A stretch of DNA of 33,579 nt from Desulfovibrionaceae bacterium (GCA_022510785.1 JAFLSV010000022.1:1-33579); one strand, 5' to 3'. Positions 14,506-23,870 are shown, counted from the first letter of the stretch. The notes: generated by a model not told the origin, from the sequence alone. Translations and numbers: made by a program.

Positions 14506-15210
14506 CTACCCCTCGCAATGCCCGTCCAGAGAGCAGGCGGGGCCGGAAACGGAACCGGGGACAAGACCGGACGAGGCCGCGAGATCAGCCAGCCTGGCCG
14601 CCACCTGCTCATAGGGGGCGAAGCCCCGGGCCAAAAGCCGGCGGGACGAGCCATCTTCCAGATAGAGCGTGGGGTACAGGACAAATTCCCCCATGATGGC
14701 GGCGCTTTCGTCCATGTCGGCCTGGACGCGATCCGGCAGGCAGGGATCGGCCAGAGCGGCGGCAAAGGCGGCGGGGGCAAGGCCGAACCCCTCTGCCAGC
14801 CCGCGCTGCACGTCGGGATTCAGCAGATCCAGGCCCCGGTCGTACAGGGCGGCCTGAAAGGCCTCCATGTGATCCAGGGCGTGTTCGGGATCAAGGCTTT
14901 TGAGGGCGGCCAGGGGCGCGGCCACGGCCGGAGAGTACAGCCGGACAAGCCGGCCCCTGACCGGATGGAGCCTGTCCAGAAAGGCCTGCCCGACGGGCTG
15001 CCCCGTGGTGGCCGTCAGCCGTGTGAAAAAGTCGCGGATATGGGGCGATTCCGCCGCCAGATCGGCCAGCGTGGACGGTTCGTCCATAAGGGCGCCGCAC
15101 AGAACCCGCACCGGCCAGCCGGGATGATCCGCCGCAAGACGCCGCATGACCCGGCCAAAGCCGTAGCACCAGGGACAAAACACATCGGTGAGCAAAAGAA
15201 AATTCGGCAT
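14506..15210 (-). CDS. DsbA-family thioredoxin-fold protein (CPWC)
   Basis: 234 residues from ATG 15210 (a GTG three codons upstream is an alternative). MPNFLLLTDVFCPWCYGFGR puts the redox motif CPWC directly after the first beta strand, then a long helical insertion and the cis-proline segment FVLYPTLYLEDGS. No signal peptide, so it is cytosolic, like FrnE/YjbH-type DsbA relatives rather than periplasmic DsbA. Role probably thiol-disulfide exchange or a GST-kappa-like reaction; substrate unknown. Not obviously co-transcribed with the hydrolase gene at 15316, whose stop lies about 100 bases upstream on the same strand. Confidence 0.85.
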   Translation of the reverse strand: MPNFLLLTDVFCPWCYGFGRVMRRLAADHPGWPVRVLCGALMDEPSTLADLAAESPHIRDFFTRLTATTGQPVGQAFLDRLHPVRGRLVRLYSPAVAAPLAALKSLDPEHALDHMEAFQAALYDRGLDLLNPDVQRGLAEGFGLAPAAFAAALADPCLPDRVQADMDESAAIMGEFVLYPTLYLEDGSSRRLLARGFAPYEQVAARLADLAASSGLVPGSVSGPACSLDGHCEG

Positions 15211-15315
15211 GGGCGTCACGCTACCCGAAATCGCCCCCGGGGGGAAGCGGACAGAAAGGGACGAAAGCGGGCAGAGCCCCCTTTGCGTTGCCTGCCGTGT
15301 ATGGCGGCGCGCGCC

Positions 15316-16644
15316 TCAGTCCCGCATGGCCCGGGCCGCGCACAAAAGATAATTGCGGCCCGAAGTGGACAGCGTGGCCTCGCCCAGGCGTTCCAGTGCC
15401 TCGGCGCTGACGGCGCGCGCCCCGGGATGATCCGGACGCAGGCGCAGCACATAGGACGCCAGCTGCGCGGCCCAGGCGGCATCCCTGTCCGGGCCGGACC
15501 GCGGGGCCGGCCGGGCCAGGGCGGAGCGGGCCCGTTCCAGGGCGGCGTCCTCGCCGCCGGCCATGTCCACCATGCGCGCGGCCTCGTCAGCCAGGGGCAA
15601 AGGGGCCAGGCGGCGGGCGTCTCCGTCAAACCAGCCCAGATGCCCATTAAAGATGGAGCGCACCGACCAGGCCACGTTGCCGTAAAATTCGGCCAGCCAG
15701 GGCTTTTCCGCCAGATGGGCGGGCAGGCGCACGCTTTCGGCCAGCTCGTCGGCGCTGAGGCCGCGGTTCATGCCCGCGATGGTCTCGTCAAACACATAGC
15801 GGATGGCGTCGTGATAGCTGTCCAGCCATTCAGCGCACAGGGCGGGATCCTGAATGGGACGGGTGTGGCCCATGATCAGCACTTCTGGCCGCTTGTCGCG
15901 AATCAGGGCAACGCTGCGCGCCCAGGCGTCCACATCCCGGTAGCCCGCGCCGCGCACCGCGTACAGGTTGGGGAAGGAGCCATAAATGGTATCCCCGGCA
16001 AAGGCGATGCGTTCGCCGGGCAGCCAGATGAACATCTGATCAGACGTTTCGCCCGGCGCGGCATAGAGTTCGAGCCGGACTCCGGCCAGCTCCAGGCTCA
16101 TCATGTCCCCGGCAAAGCGGCGGTTCACCCGGATGGGCCCCCGCGACACAGGCCGCCCCTCGCCCGCATCGGGCAGAACCTTGGGGCCCAGAGGCTTGGT
16201 CCGCTTGTCCGGCGGCAGGCCCACGCCGAACTGCCAGGCGCCCCGGCGCCTGAACACATCGGGCAGCAGCTCTCCCAGCCTGGCCTCGGAACCAAAGTTC
16301 TCCCGGCCCCACACGTCGATAAAGGCCCTGTTGCCGCGCGCCTTTTCCGAACCGATGACGCCCGGCGCGCCGTTCACATGATCCCAGTGTGAATGGGTGA
16401 ACAGAAGCGCCTTGAGGGGCTTGTCCGTGATGGCGCGAAAGCGCTCCATAATGCCGGCCGCGGCCTGGGGCCGTTCGCCGCTGTCCACGATGACGATGCC
16501 GTCATCTCCCACAATCATGGACATGTAGGAGGTGTCATAGGCCACCGCCACATAGACCTTGTCGCGAATATTGACGATTTCCTGCGTTTCTTCCTGGCGA
16601 TCCCGCAGCGCGCGGGTGGCGTCGGTCATCGTGGCGCTGTTCAT
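15316..16644 (-). CDS. Alkylsulfatase-type metallo-beta-lactamase-fold hydrolase
   Basis: 442 residues. The zinc motif THSHWDH (H84, H86, D88, H89), PGETSDQMF, AGDTIYGSFPN and GHTRPI make the binuclear metal site; YGNVAWSVRSIFNGHLGWFDG in the C-terminal half is the hallmark of the dimerisation domain of SdsA1/BDS1-type alkylsulfatases, which release sulfate from alkyl sulfates. It lacks a signal peptide and the C-terminal SCP2-like domain of full-length enzymes (~650 residues), so it would be a short cytosolic form. GGAGGGGAG precedes the ATG and a good promoter lies upstream. In a sulfate reducer, freed sulfate could serve respiration, but that is inference. Confidence 0.85.
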   Translation of the reverse strand: MNSATMTDATRALRDRQEETQEIVNIRDKVYVAVAYDTSYMSMIVGDDGIVIVDSGERPQAAAGIMERFRAITDKPLKALLFTHSHWDHVNGAPGVIGSEKARGNRAFIDVWGRENFGSEARLGELLPDVFRRRGAWQFGVGLPPDKRTKPLGPKVLPDAGEGRPVSRGPIRVNRRFAGDMMSLELAGVRLELYAAPGETSDQMFIWLPGERIAFAGDTIYGSFPNLYAVRGAGYRDVDAWARSVALIRDKRPEVLIMGHTRPIQDPALCAEWLDSYHDAIRYVFDETIAGMNRGLSADELAESVRLPAHLAEKPWLAEFYGNVAWSVRSIFNGHLGWFDGDARRLAPLPLADEAARMVDMAGGEDAALERARSALARPAPRSGPDRDAAWAAQLASYVLRLRPDHPGARAVSAEALERLGEATLSTSGRNYLLCAARAMRD

Positions 16645-16696
16645 GCCGCTCCCCTCCGGGCCGGACGCGGCCGGCCATAAAAAAGTTTGATGTCGT

Positions 16697-16726
16697 ACTA
16701 TATACGGCTGTGGTGTCCGCTGTCAA
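16697..16726 (-). promoter_or_regulatory. Sigma-70 promoter of the alkylsulfatase-like gene
   Basis: Minus strand TTGACA (16726-16721), 18-base spacer, TATAGT (16702-16697), ending about 50 bases before ATG 16644. Confidence 0.6.
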
Positions 16727-16906
16727 TGGGTGACGGCAGACGCCGCGGGGCAGAGGGGAAGGCGGCGCGGCGCCCGGAAGGCACGGGCACCGGCCGGCGG
16801 AAATTTCAGGGTGAGGAGCATCACGGCCGGAAGGCAGGCCAGCGCGCAGCGCAGACATGTGGGACGGGCGCACACATGTCCGCCCCGCTGACGCCCGGCG
16901 GGGCGC

Positions 16907-16935
16907 TTGACGAAGGCTTTTTTTTCGATTAGAAA
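16907..16935 (+). promoter_or_regulatory. Possible promoter of the nif3-like operon
   Basis: TTGACG (16907-16912), a 17-base spacer containing eight T, then TAGAAA (16930-16935), about 120 bases before ATG 17056. Apart from the two divergent promoters, the gene-free stretch 16645-17055 shows nothing that I recognise. Confidence 0.35.
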
Positions 16936-17055
16936 ACTTAGTTCCATATTGACAGATTGGGCCGCGCTGTCTGCGGGCGGACGCGGGATCCGCGCCACGG
17001 CGCGGATTCGCCCATGCCGCCGCATTCAGCCGCGGCCCCGGGCAAAGAAGGCGGG

Positions 17056-17919
17056 ATGCAGCAGAACACAGTCATCGCCATTCTGGAAGAGGAGGCTCCC
17101 CCGGCCTTCGCCGCCGATTGGGACAAATCCGGCATTCAGGTGGCTTCGGCCCGGCCGGATGTGACCCACCTGGCCGTCAGCCTCGACCCCACGCCCGACG
17201 CCGTGGCCGATGCCGCGGCCGCCGGCGCCGACATGCTGCTGACCCATCATCCGCTGACCCTGCGCCCCCGCTATCCCGACACGCTTGATGTCTATCAGCG
17301 CGCGCTTTCGCTGCTGCTCTGTCATGACATGCCCCTGTACGCGGCCCACACCACGCTGGATGCCAACCCGGCCGGGCCGGCCGCCTGGCTGCCCGACGAG
17401 CTGAATCTCAGGCGGCGCGAGCTTCTGGAAGTCACCGGCGTCCTGCGCCGGGCCGACGGCACGGAGCTGACCGGCGGCTTTGGCTGCGTGGGCGATCTGC
17501 CCGCGCCCCTTGCCCTGCCCGATCTGGTCAAAAAACTGGCCGCCCTGCTTCCGCTGGATCGCTGCAATACCGTGGCCCGCCTCATCGGCGACGCGCCCGC
17601 GCTCATCCGCCGGGTGGCGGTCTGCACCGGTTCCGGCGCCCAGCTTGCGGATCGGGCCCGCGCTCTGGGGGCCGATCTGTATATCACCGGCGACGTGAAG
17701 TATCACGACGCCCTTGACCTTGTTTCCCGCAACCGGCTCCCCTCCGGCGCGGCGTTCGCCGTGCTGGACGTGGGCCATTTCGCCCTGGAAGAAGAAATGA
17801 CCCGCCGCCTGGCCCTGAACCTGACCCGGCGCCTGCCCGATCTTCGGGTGAGCTTTCTGCCCCGGCGGGATCCCTTTTGCCCCTTTTCCTTACCTGAAGT
17901 ACCGGAGGTACTGTCGTGA
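17056..17919 (+). CDS. Nif3-like dinuclear metal center protein (YbgI family)
   Basis: 287 residues from ATG 17056 (AAGAAGGCGGG upstream); an earlier in-frame ATG at 16957 would add an unlikely Arg/Pro-rich tail. Conserved metal-site pieces are visible: WDKSGIQVA, LLTHHPLTLRP with the His pair, YAAHTTLDANPAG, TGDVKYHDAL and a late DVGHFALEEE. Family members form toroidal hexamers with two metals per site; the cellular role (possibly GTP cyclohydrolase-like or NAD-linked) is unsettled. The TGA overlaps the GTG start of the zinc-ribbon gene, so they are co-translated. Confidence 0.9.
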   Translation: MQQNTVIAILEEEAPPAFAADWDKSGIQVASARPDVTHLAVSLDPTPDAVADAAAAGADMLLTHHPLTLRPRYPDTLDVYQRALSLLLCHDMPLYAAHTTLDANPAGPAAWLPDELNLRRRELLEVTGVLRRADGTELTGGFGCVGDLPAPLALPDLVKKLAALLPLDRCNTVARLIGDAPALIRRVAVCTGSGAQLADRARALGADLYITGDVKYHDALDLVSRNRLPSGAAFAVLDVGHFALEEEMTRRLALNLTRRLPDLRVSFLPRRDPFCPFSLPEVPEVLS

Positions 17920-18755
17920 GCCTCTATCTTGAGCAAGTTCGCCAGCTTGTGGCCCTCCAGCATGTGGACGACGCCATCCACGCCGTCAAGACCGAACTGA
18001 AGGCGGCCCCCCAGGAAGTGGACGAGCTCTCCCGCCGCTTTGCGGTTCAGGACGAGCAGCGCAGGCGCGTGCTGGACAAGCTTCAGCACCTCAAGGATCA
18101 GCAGAAGCGCCTGGATGTGGATATCGAGGGCGACTCGGCCCGCATCAAAAAGAGCAAGAGCAAACTGATGCAGGTGGGCAATACCCGCGAATATCAGGCC
18201 GTGGTTCGCGAAATGGACACCATGGAACGCCAGAACCGCTCACGCGAGGAAGAGCGCCTCGCTCTTCAGGAAGAGCGGAATATCCAGGAAGGCAACCTGA
18301 AAGAGGTGGACTCCGTGTGGAGCAGCCTCAAGGCCGGGCTGGATGTCAAAAAGGCCAACCTGGCCCAGCGCCTGGCCGAGGCCGAAAGCACACTGGCCGA
18401 GCTGGAAAAAAAGCGCGGCGTCACCGGCTCGGAAGTGCCGGCCCCGGTGCTGGCGCGCTACGAGTTCATACGCCGCCGTCTGGAACATCCGGTCATCGTG
18501 CCGGTGGACAACGGTGTGTGCGAAGGCTGCCATATCGCCATTCCGCCCCAGGTGTTCATCGAGCTTCAGCGCGGCCAGCAGATTCTGAGTTGCCCCAACT
18601 GCCAGCGCCTTATATACTGGGATCAGCATTTTCAGGATCCCGAAGCCGGCGAGGGCAAGCAGCCTACGCCCACGCAGACTCAGACCTTTTTTGAGGACAG
18701 CATGGCCGCGGCCCATGCGGACGCCGGGAATGCGGAGGACGACGGCGCGGACTAG
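17916..18755 (+). CDS. C4 zinc-ribbon coiled-coil protein (DUF164 family)
   Basis: 279 residues from GTG 17916, overlapping the nif3-like stop by 4 bases. Residues ~1-170 are long charged helices with heptads (LYLEQVRQLVALQHVDDAIH onward), giving an antiparallel coiled coil. Near the end a ribbon with CEGC and CPNC pairs (~205-230), typical of the PF02591 zinc-ribbon family, is followed by YWDQHF and an acidic tail. Proposed roles include nucleic-acid or protein-export assistance; not established. Placement directly before rnpB and ispDF is a familiar delta-proteobacterial arrangement. Confidence 0.9.
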   Translation: MSLYLEQVRQLVALQHVDDAIHAVKTELKAAPQEVDELSRRFAVQDEQRRRVLDKLQHLKDQQKRLDVDIEGDSARIKKSKSKLMQVGNTREYQAVVREMDTMERQNRSREEERLALQEERNIQEGNLKEVDSVWSSLKAGLDVKKANLAQRLAEAESTLAELEKKRGVTGSEVPAPVLARYEFIRRRLEHPVIVPVDNGVCEGCHIAIPPQVFIELQRGQQILSCPNCQRLIYWDQHFQDPEAGEGKQPTPTQTQTFFEDSMAAAHADAGNAEDDGAD

Positions 18756-18816
18756 CCGCGTGGCCCATGCCTGGCCGCGCGGGCGCCGTGTCCGCCATGC
18801 GGCGGAACAGATTTTT

Positions 18817-19190
18817 CGGGAGCCGGACGGGTCGTCGCCGCGGATCACCTGATCCGGGGAGGAAAGTCCGGGCTTCACAGGGCGGGATGCCGGGTAATAC
18901 CCGGGGAGAGCGATCTCCGGCAAGCGCAACAGAAAGCAGACCGCCTCCGCCGCGCGCGGGGGTAAGGGTGAAACGGCGGGGTAAGAGCCCACCGGTTGCC
19001 GCGGCAACGCGGCAAGCCAGGCAAGCCCCATCCGAAGCAAGACCAAATAGGGGAACCGGCCGGCCCGGCCCATGGTTCCCGGGTAGGTTGCTTGAGGGCG
19101 CGCGCGAGCGCGCTCCTAGAGGAATGACGACCGCCCCGCGCCCCTTCGGGCGGCGGGGGGAACAAAACCCGGCTTACAGTCCGACTCCCG
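18817..19190 (+). ncRNA. rnpB: RNase P RNA, bacterial type A
   Basis: Catalytic RNA that removes tRNA 5' leaders. Ends pair: CGGGAGCCGGAC (18817 on) with GTCCGACTCCCG (ending 19190), forming P1. Universal core elements are present: GAGGAAAGTCCGGGCTTCAC (P4 5' side), ACAGAAAGCAGACCGCC, GGTAAGGGTGAAAC, GGTAAGAGCCCACCG, and AGAGGAATGACGACCGCC plus the CCGGCTTACAG end (P4 3' side). Length 374 is typical. It lies between the zinc-ribbon gene and ispDF on the same strand. Confidence 0.96.
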
Positions 19191-19235
19191 ATTTCTTTCG
19201 CGCCGGGGCATGGCCCCGGCCATGCGGGGAACGCC

Positions 19236-20501
19236 ATGAACAACGAATGCTGGGGCCTGCTGCCGGCCGCCGGGCAGGGCAGCAGGCTGGCCGCCGCCAC
19301 GGGGGGCGAGGCCAAGCAGTTCCTGCGCTGGAAGGGCGCGCCCCTGTGGTGGAGCGCCGCCCGCGCCCTGGCGGCCTCGCCCCGCGTACACGGCCTGGTT
19401 CTTGTTTTTCCGCCGGATCGGCTGGAGGCCGCCACAACTGAACTGGCCGGACTGGATCGCGCGCGCAGCCTGGGCGTGCCCTGGAAAAGCGCCGCCGGAG
19501 GGCCGCGGCGGCAGGATTCCGTCCGGCTGGGCCTGGCCGCCCTGCCCGCCTCCTGCGCCACGGTGCTCATCCACGACGCGGCCCGGCCCTTTGTATCGAC
19601 GGCCCTGGTCACCCGCGTGGCCGACGCCCTGAACCCGCCCCATGCCCCGAATGCCCCTGACGGCGCGGGCAGCGCCCCGGCCCCGCGCGGAGTCATCCCC
19701 GGCCTGCCCGTGAGCGACACCATCAAGGAAGTGGATGAAGCGGGTCAGGTTCTGCGCACGCCGAATCGCGCCGCGGTGCGCGCCGTGCAGACGCCCCAGG
19801 GCTTCTGGACGGCGGAGCTCGCCGCGGCGCACCGCCGGGCCGAGGCCGAAGGCTGGGAAGTCACGGACGACGCTTCGCTTATGGAGCGCTGCGGGCACAG
19901 GGTGCTGGTGATTCCGGGCGAAGAGAGCAACCGCAAGATAACCCGGCCTGAAGATCTGGCCCTGCTGGCGGACGGGGAAAGTTCCCGCCCCTGCTCCGGC
20001 TGGGGCTATGATGTCCACCGCTATGGCGGTTCCCGCCCCCTGATCCTGGGCGGAGTGCCCATTCCCGGAGACTGGGCCGTCAGCGCCCATTCCGATGGCG
20101 ATGTGCTGTTGCACGCCCTCATGGACGCCCTTCTGGGCTGCATGGGCGCGGGCGACCTGGGCCGCTGGTTTCCGGACAATGACCCGCGATGGGAGGGCGC
20201 GCCCTCCTCCCTCATGCTGGACATGGTGCTGGACATGGCCCTGGAGGCGGGGCTTGAAATCTGCCATGCGGATCTGACCATCATTGCCCAGAAGCCCCGG
20301 CTGGCCCCCCACGCCGATCAAATCCGGCGCAATGTGGCCCGGCTTCTGCGGCTTGGCGAGGATCAGGTCAACGTCAAGGCCACCACCGAAGAGGGCCTGG
20401 GCTTCACGGGCGAATGCCTGGGCCTCAAGGCCGCCGCCCTGGTGACGGGCCTGCGGCGGCGGACGGCCTTCACCCCATGCGCCGCGCCCTGTCCCGGCTG
20501 A
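19236..20501 (+). CDS. ispDF: Bifunctional MEP cytidylyltransferase / MECDP synthase IspDF
   Basis: 421 residues catalysing steps 3 and 5 of the MEP isoprenoid pathway. IspD part (~1-240): LLPAAGQGSRLAAATGGEAK (nucleotide-binding loop), RRQDSVRLGL, VLIHDAARPFVS, TPNRAAVRAVQTPQGF, TDDASLME. IspF part (~253-405): GYDVHRYG (metal Asp/His at ~259/261), HSDGDVLLHALMDALLG with a further metal His, DNDPRW, and ATTEEGLGFTGE (CDP/phosphate site). Both active sites look complete. Fusion of ispD with ispF is seen in several alpha-, epsilon- and delta-proteobacteria. GCCATG start with a modest ribosome site. Confidence 0.95.
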   Translation: MNNECWGLLPAAGQGSRLAAATGGEAKQFLRWKGAPLWWSAARALAASPRVHGLVLVFPPDRLEAATTELAGLDRARSLGVPWKSAAGGPRRQDSVRLGLAALPASCATVLIHDAARPFVSTALVTRVADALNPPHAPNAPDGAGSAPAPRGVIPGLPVSDTIKEVDEAGQVLRTPNRAAVRAVQTPQGFWTAELAAAHRRAEAEGWEVTDDASLMERCGHRVLVIPGEESNRKITRPEDLALLADGESSRPCSGWGYDVHRYGGSRPLILGGVPIPGDWAVSAHSDGDVLLHALMDALLGCMGAGDLGRWFPDNDPRWEGAPSSLMLDMVLDMALEAGLEICHADLTIIAQKPRLAPHADQIRRNVARLLRLGEDQVNVKATTEEGLGFTGECLGLKAAALVTGLRRRTAFTPCAAPCPG

Positions 20502-20589
20502 CACGCCGGCGCCGGGCGGCCCCGGCGGACGGAAACCGCGCATACCCCCTGAACAGACAGCCCCGAAGCAACGGACAAAGGACATCGCG

Positions 20590-22383
20590 ATGAGCCTGCG
20601 CACACCCCTTCCACAGCGTTCCCCGTGCCCCCTGTTTAATGCTGAGGGCCGCGTGATCGATGTGGAAATCGACCGGCCCGGCGCGTCGCCCCTGCGCCTG
20701 CTGGGCCCCGGCGGCCCCCGCCGCGAGCTGGCCATTCTTGACGCGCTGAAGCTGCCGGACAGCGCGGCTTCCGCTGCCGAATCGGCGCGCCCCTGCCTCC
20801 CCGTGCTGCTGGGCGCGGGCATGGGCCATGCCCTGGCCCGCCTGCTGGAGCTGGCCCCCCGCCTGCCCCATGCGGCGGACTGCCCGCCCAACCTGCCCCT
20901 GGTGGCCGTGGTGGACAAGGAAGACGCCATCCGGCGCGCGGCGGGTCTGGAGTCACAGCTTCTCAGCGATTCCCGACTGCTTCTGATCAGCGACCCCGAC
21001 CCCTCCGACGCCCTGACCCGCCTGTCCCGCTGGCAGGCAGCGCGGGGAGGACTGCCCTTTCTGCCCCTGGCTCACCCGGTCTATCAGCGTCTGGACAAGC
21101 CCTATTACGGCTGGCTGCGCGAACAGCTGGAAGCCAGCCATCGCTTCGACTTCTGGAGCCGCGCGCGACAAATGCGCTTTCGCTCGGCCGAAACCCGCAT
21201 TCTGCTCATCACCAGCCGCTATTTTCTGCTGGGCGAAGTGGCCGGGGCCTGCGCCCGCCTGGGCCTGCCCCACCGCCTGCTCACCCTGCCCGACGACGAG
21301 CTCGCCAGCAGCGACTTTGTGTCCGCCCTGCTGCGCGAAGTGGTGGAATTCAAACCCGACATGGTGCTCACCCTCAACCACCTGGGCGTGGATCGCGAGG
21401 GACTGCTCACCGACCTGCTGGCCCGGCTGGAACTGCCCCTGGCCTCGTGGTTTGTGGACAATCCGCATCTGGTGCTGCATCTGTTCGAGGGGCTGGCCAG
21501 CCCCTGGCTCGCCATCTTCACCTGGGACAAGGACAATATCCCCTCCCTGAAGGCCCAGGGCTTTTCCCATGTGTATCACCTGCCCCTGGGCACGGATCCC
21601 GAACGCTTCCACCCCCCCGGGGCCGGCGAAAGCGGCGGCTCCGCCCCGGCCCGGTGGCGGGCCGGAGTCTCCTTCGTGGGCAACTCCATGCGCTACAAGG
21701 TGGGCCAGCGCCTCGCCAAGGGACATTTTCCGCGCGATATGCTCCTGACCTACAAAGACGTGGCGGCCGCCTTCGCGAACGCGCCCGAACGCTCGGCCCG
21801 TGACTTTGCCCGCGCCTGGTCCGCCGATCTCGCCGCCTCCTACGACGCCCTGCCCGATCTCGAAGCGCAGCTGGCCTACGAAACCCTGATTACCTGGGAG
21901 GCCACGCGCCAGTATCGTGAACGCTGCGTGCGCGGTCTGCTCGGCTTTGAACCGCTCATCGTGGGCGACCCCGGCTGGCGCACGACCCTGAGAAAGGAAA
22001 GCCGCCCCTGGCGCTGGCACAACGCCCTCAATTATTATGCGGATCTGCCCCGGTTTTACCCGCTGTCCACCATCAACTTCAACACCACCAGCGTCCAGAT
22101 GAAAGGCGCGGTGAATCAGCGGGTTTTTGACGTGCCCGCCGCGGGTGCCTTTGTCCTCACCGACTGGCGGGAACAAATGGACGAACTCTTTGAGCCGGGC
22201 GTGGAAATGGCCTCGTACCGCCATCCGGACGAGGTGCCAGAGCTTGTGCGCCGCTATCTGGATCACCCGGCCGAGCGCGAGGCCCTGATCCGGGCGGGCC
22301 GCCGCCGCGTTCTGGCCTGCCATACCTGGGATCACCGCCTGCAAAGCCTCATTGCCATCATGCGCGACGTGTTCGGAGGCTGA
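20590..22383 (+). CDS. Glycosyltransferase-like protein (DUF3880 / CgeB type)
   Basis: 597 residues, cytosolic. The middle section reads RILLITSRYFLLGEVAGACA...VVEFKPDMVLTLNHLGVDRE...ASWFVDNPHLVLHLFEG (the DUF3880-like N-domain), then FTWDKDNIPSLKAQGFSHVY, HLPLGTDPERF, GVSFVGNSMRYK, and a C-terminal part with STINFNTTSVQMKGAVNQRV FDVPAAGAFVLTDWR, HPDEVPELVRRYL, typical of the family-1-like sugar-transferase end. The N-terminal ~150 residues are extra. Acceptor unknown; in Desulfovibrio relatives such genes often serve flagellin or surface-polysaccharide glycosylation, but nothing nearby confirms that. The FAD gene follows after 2 bases. Confidence 0.8.
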   Translation: MSLRTPLPQRSPCPLFNAEGRVIDVEIDRPGASPLRLLGPGGPRRELAILDALKLPDSAASAAESARPCLPVLLGAGMGHALARLLELAPRLPHAADCPPNLPLVAVVDKEDAIRRAAGLESQLLSDSRLLLISDPDPSDALTRLSRWQAARGGLPFLPLAHPVYQRLDKPYYGWLREQLEASHRFDFWSRARQMRFRSAETRILLITSRYFLLGEVAGACARLGLPHRLLTLPDDELASSDFVSALLREVVEFKPDMVLTLNHLGVDREGLLTDLLARLELPLASWFVDNPHLVLHLFEGLASPWLAIFTWDKDNIPSLKAQGFSHVYHLPLGTDPERFHPPGAGESGGSAPARWRAGVSFVGNSMRYKVGQRLAKGHFPRDMLLTYKDVAAAFANAPERSARDFARAWSADLAASYDALPDLEAQLAYETLITWEATRQYRERCVRGLLGFEPLIVGDPGWRTTLRKESRPWRWHNALNYYADLPRFYPLSTINFNTTSVQMKGAVNQRVFDVPAAGAFVLTDWREQMDELFEPGVEMASYRHPDEVPELVRRYLDHPAEREALIRAGRRRVLACHTWDHRLQSLIAIMRDVFGG

Positions 22384-22385
22384 TC

Positions 22386-23696
22386 GTGCGGACGTCCGGC
22401 CTCACTCCGGGCCACGGCGGGGGCCGCCCTGTCAGCCATGGCGACGGCCCCGCCGGCGGGGAATTTTTTGACGTCATCGTTCTGGGCGCGGGCGCGGCGG
22501 GCCTGGTCTGCGCCCTCACGGCGGCCCGGCGGGGACTGCGCGCGGCCCTTGTGGATCACCAGAGCCGGGCCGGGCGCAAGCTGGCCCTGGCCGGCGGCGG
22601 CATGGGCAATGTCACCAACCGCGCGCTGGACGCGCGGCACTATGTGGGCGCGGATCTGTCCCCCTGCCGGGCGCTCTTTCGCCACTATGGGCCCGAGGCG
22701 GTGCTGGATCTGCTGGCCGAACTGGATATCCCATGGGAAGAGCGCGACTTCGGGCAGATTTTCTGCCTGCGGCCCGCCCGCGAGCTGGCCGACGGTCTGG
22801 AACGCCTGGGCCGCGAGGCGGGTGTGATCTTCCATCTGGGCCGCCGGGTGGACGACATCGGGCGCGTCCCGGATGGCACTGATGGCACGGCCCTGTTCCG
22901 GCTGCGCGCGGGGGCCGGCAGCCTGAGCGCGCCCCAGATGGTCATCGCCACGGGCAGTCCGGCCTGCCCCCAGGCTGGGGCCACGGATTTCGGCGCCCGG
23001 CTGGCCGCGCGCTGGGGGCATGCGGTAACGCCCTTTTCCCCCGCGCTGACCCCGTTGATCATGCCCGCGGACTGGCCTTTGCGCGGTCTGGAGGGCATAA
23101 GCCTGGACGCCCGGGTGAGCGTGCTGCCCCAGGGCGGCGCGGAAACCGGCGCGGAAACCTGGCATGACCCCTGCGGCCCGCGCCCTCTGCTCTTCACCCA
23201 CCGGGGGCTGAGCGGGCCGGCGGCGCTGGCGGCCTCGTGCCTGTGGCGCCCGGGTGAAACGCTGAGCGTGGATTTTCTGCCCCATGCCCCGGTGACGGAC
23301 TGGCTGCATGATCCCGCCTGCGGAAGGCTGCTGGTGCGCACCCTGCTGGCCCGGCGCCTGCCCGGACGCCTGGCCGGGCGCCTGTGCCCGCCCGATCTCG
23401 CCCGGCGCAAGGCTGCCGAGGTGGGTAAAAACGACGCCCTGCGCCTGGCCGGGGCCGTCCACCGGCATCGCGTCATCCCGGCGGGCACCGGAGGCATGCG
23501 CAAAGCCGAGGCCGCGCGCGGCGGCGTGCGCGTGGACAGCCTGGATGCGCATCTGCAAAGCCGCCTGGTGCCCGGTCTGTTCTTTTGCGGTGAAGTGCTG
23601 GATATCACCGGCCTTTTGGGCGGCTACAACCTGCACTGGGCCTTTGCCTCGGCCCACAGGGCGGCATCGGGCCTGCGGTGCGGGCGGCGGGCCTGA
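22386..23696 (+). CDS. HI0933/YhiN-family FAD-dependent oxidoreductase
   Basis: 436 residues from GTG 22386. Rossmann motif VIVLGAGAAGLVCALTAARR (~31-50), then AGRKLALAGGGMGNVTNR, DFGQIFCLRPARELADGL, VIATGSPACPQAGATDFG, PLLFTHRGLSGPAALAAS, and the signature end GEVLDITGLLGGYNLHWAFA. This is the BaiN/YhiN flavoprotein group; some members reduce unsaturated steroids, most are uncharacterised. The first ~25 residues are extra, so a start further in is possible. It begins 2 bases after the glycosyltransferase stop, hence probably the same transcript. Confidence 0.88.
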   Translation: MRTSGLTPGHGGGRPVSHGDGPAGGEFFDVIVLGAGAAGLVCALTAARRGLRAALVDHQSRAGRKLALAGGGMGNVTNRALDARHYVGADLSPCRALFRHYGPEAVLDLLAELDIPWEERDFGQIFCLRPARELADGLERLGREAGVIFHLGRRVDDIGRVPDGTDGTALFRLRAGAGSLSAPQMVIATGSPACPQAGATDFGARLAARWGHAVTPFSPALTPLIMPADWPLRGLEGISLDARVSVLPQGGAETGAETWHDPCGPRPLLFTHRGLSGPAALAASCLWRPGETLSVDFLPHAPVTDWLHDPACGRLLVRTLLARRLPGRLAGRLCPPDLARRKAAEVGKNDALRLAGAVHRHRVIPAGTGGMRKAEAARGGVRVDSLDAHLQSRLVPGLFFCGEVLDITGLLGGYNLHWAFASAHRAASGLRCGRRA

Positions 23697-23759
23697 AGCC
23701 GACTCCGCGCTGCGCCGGGCTTCCGCTCCTGCCTGCGCCGGCCCCGCCACGCTCCGGCA

Positions 23760-23870
23760 GCCGGAACCGGAGACCTTCGCCTTTTTGATCACTTCATGAA
23801 AAATTTCCTTGATACCTCAGTGGAATAAAGAATGTTTTTCCCTGAAAAGATGAAAGTCTCCGGTTCCGGC
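23760..23870. repeat. 15-bp perfect inverted repeat with an 81-base AT-rich loop
   Basis: GCCGGAACCGGAGAC (23760-23774) and GTCTCCGGTTCCGGC (23856-23870) are exact reverse complements. The right arm ends 5 bases before the -35 box of gene 23948. It could be a large transcription-termination fold after the FAD gene, or two operator half-sites. Confidence 0.5.

Noticed and set aside
14518..16392. 624-residue plus-strand ORF
   Set aside because: Antisense to the DsbA-family gene and the alkylsulfatase-like gene; rich in Gly/Arg/His/Gln with no motif.
16957..17055. Longer start for the Nif3-like protein
   Set aside because: Adds 33 Arg/Pro-rich residues unlike the family; ATG 17056 has a better ribosome site.
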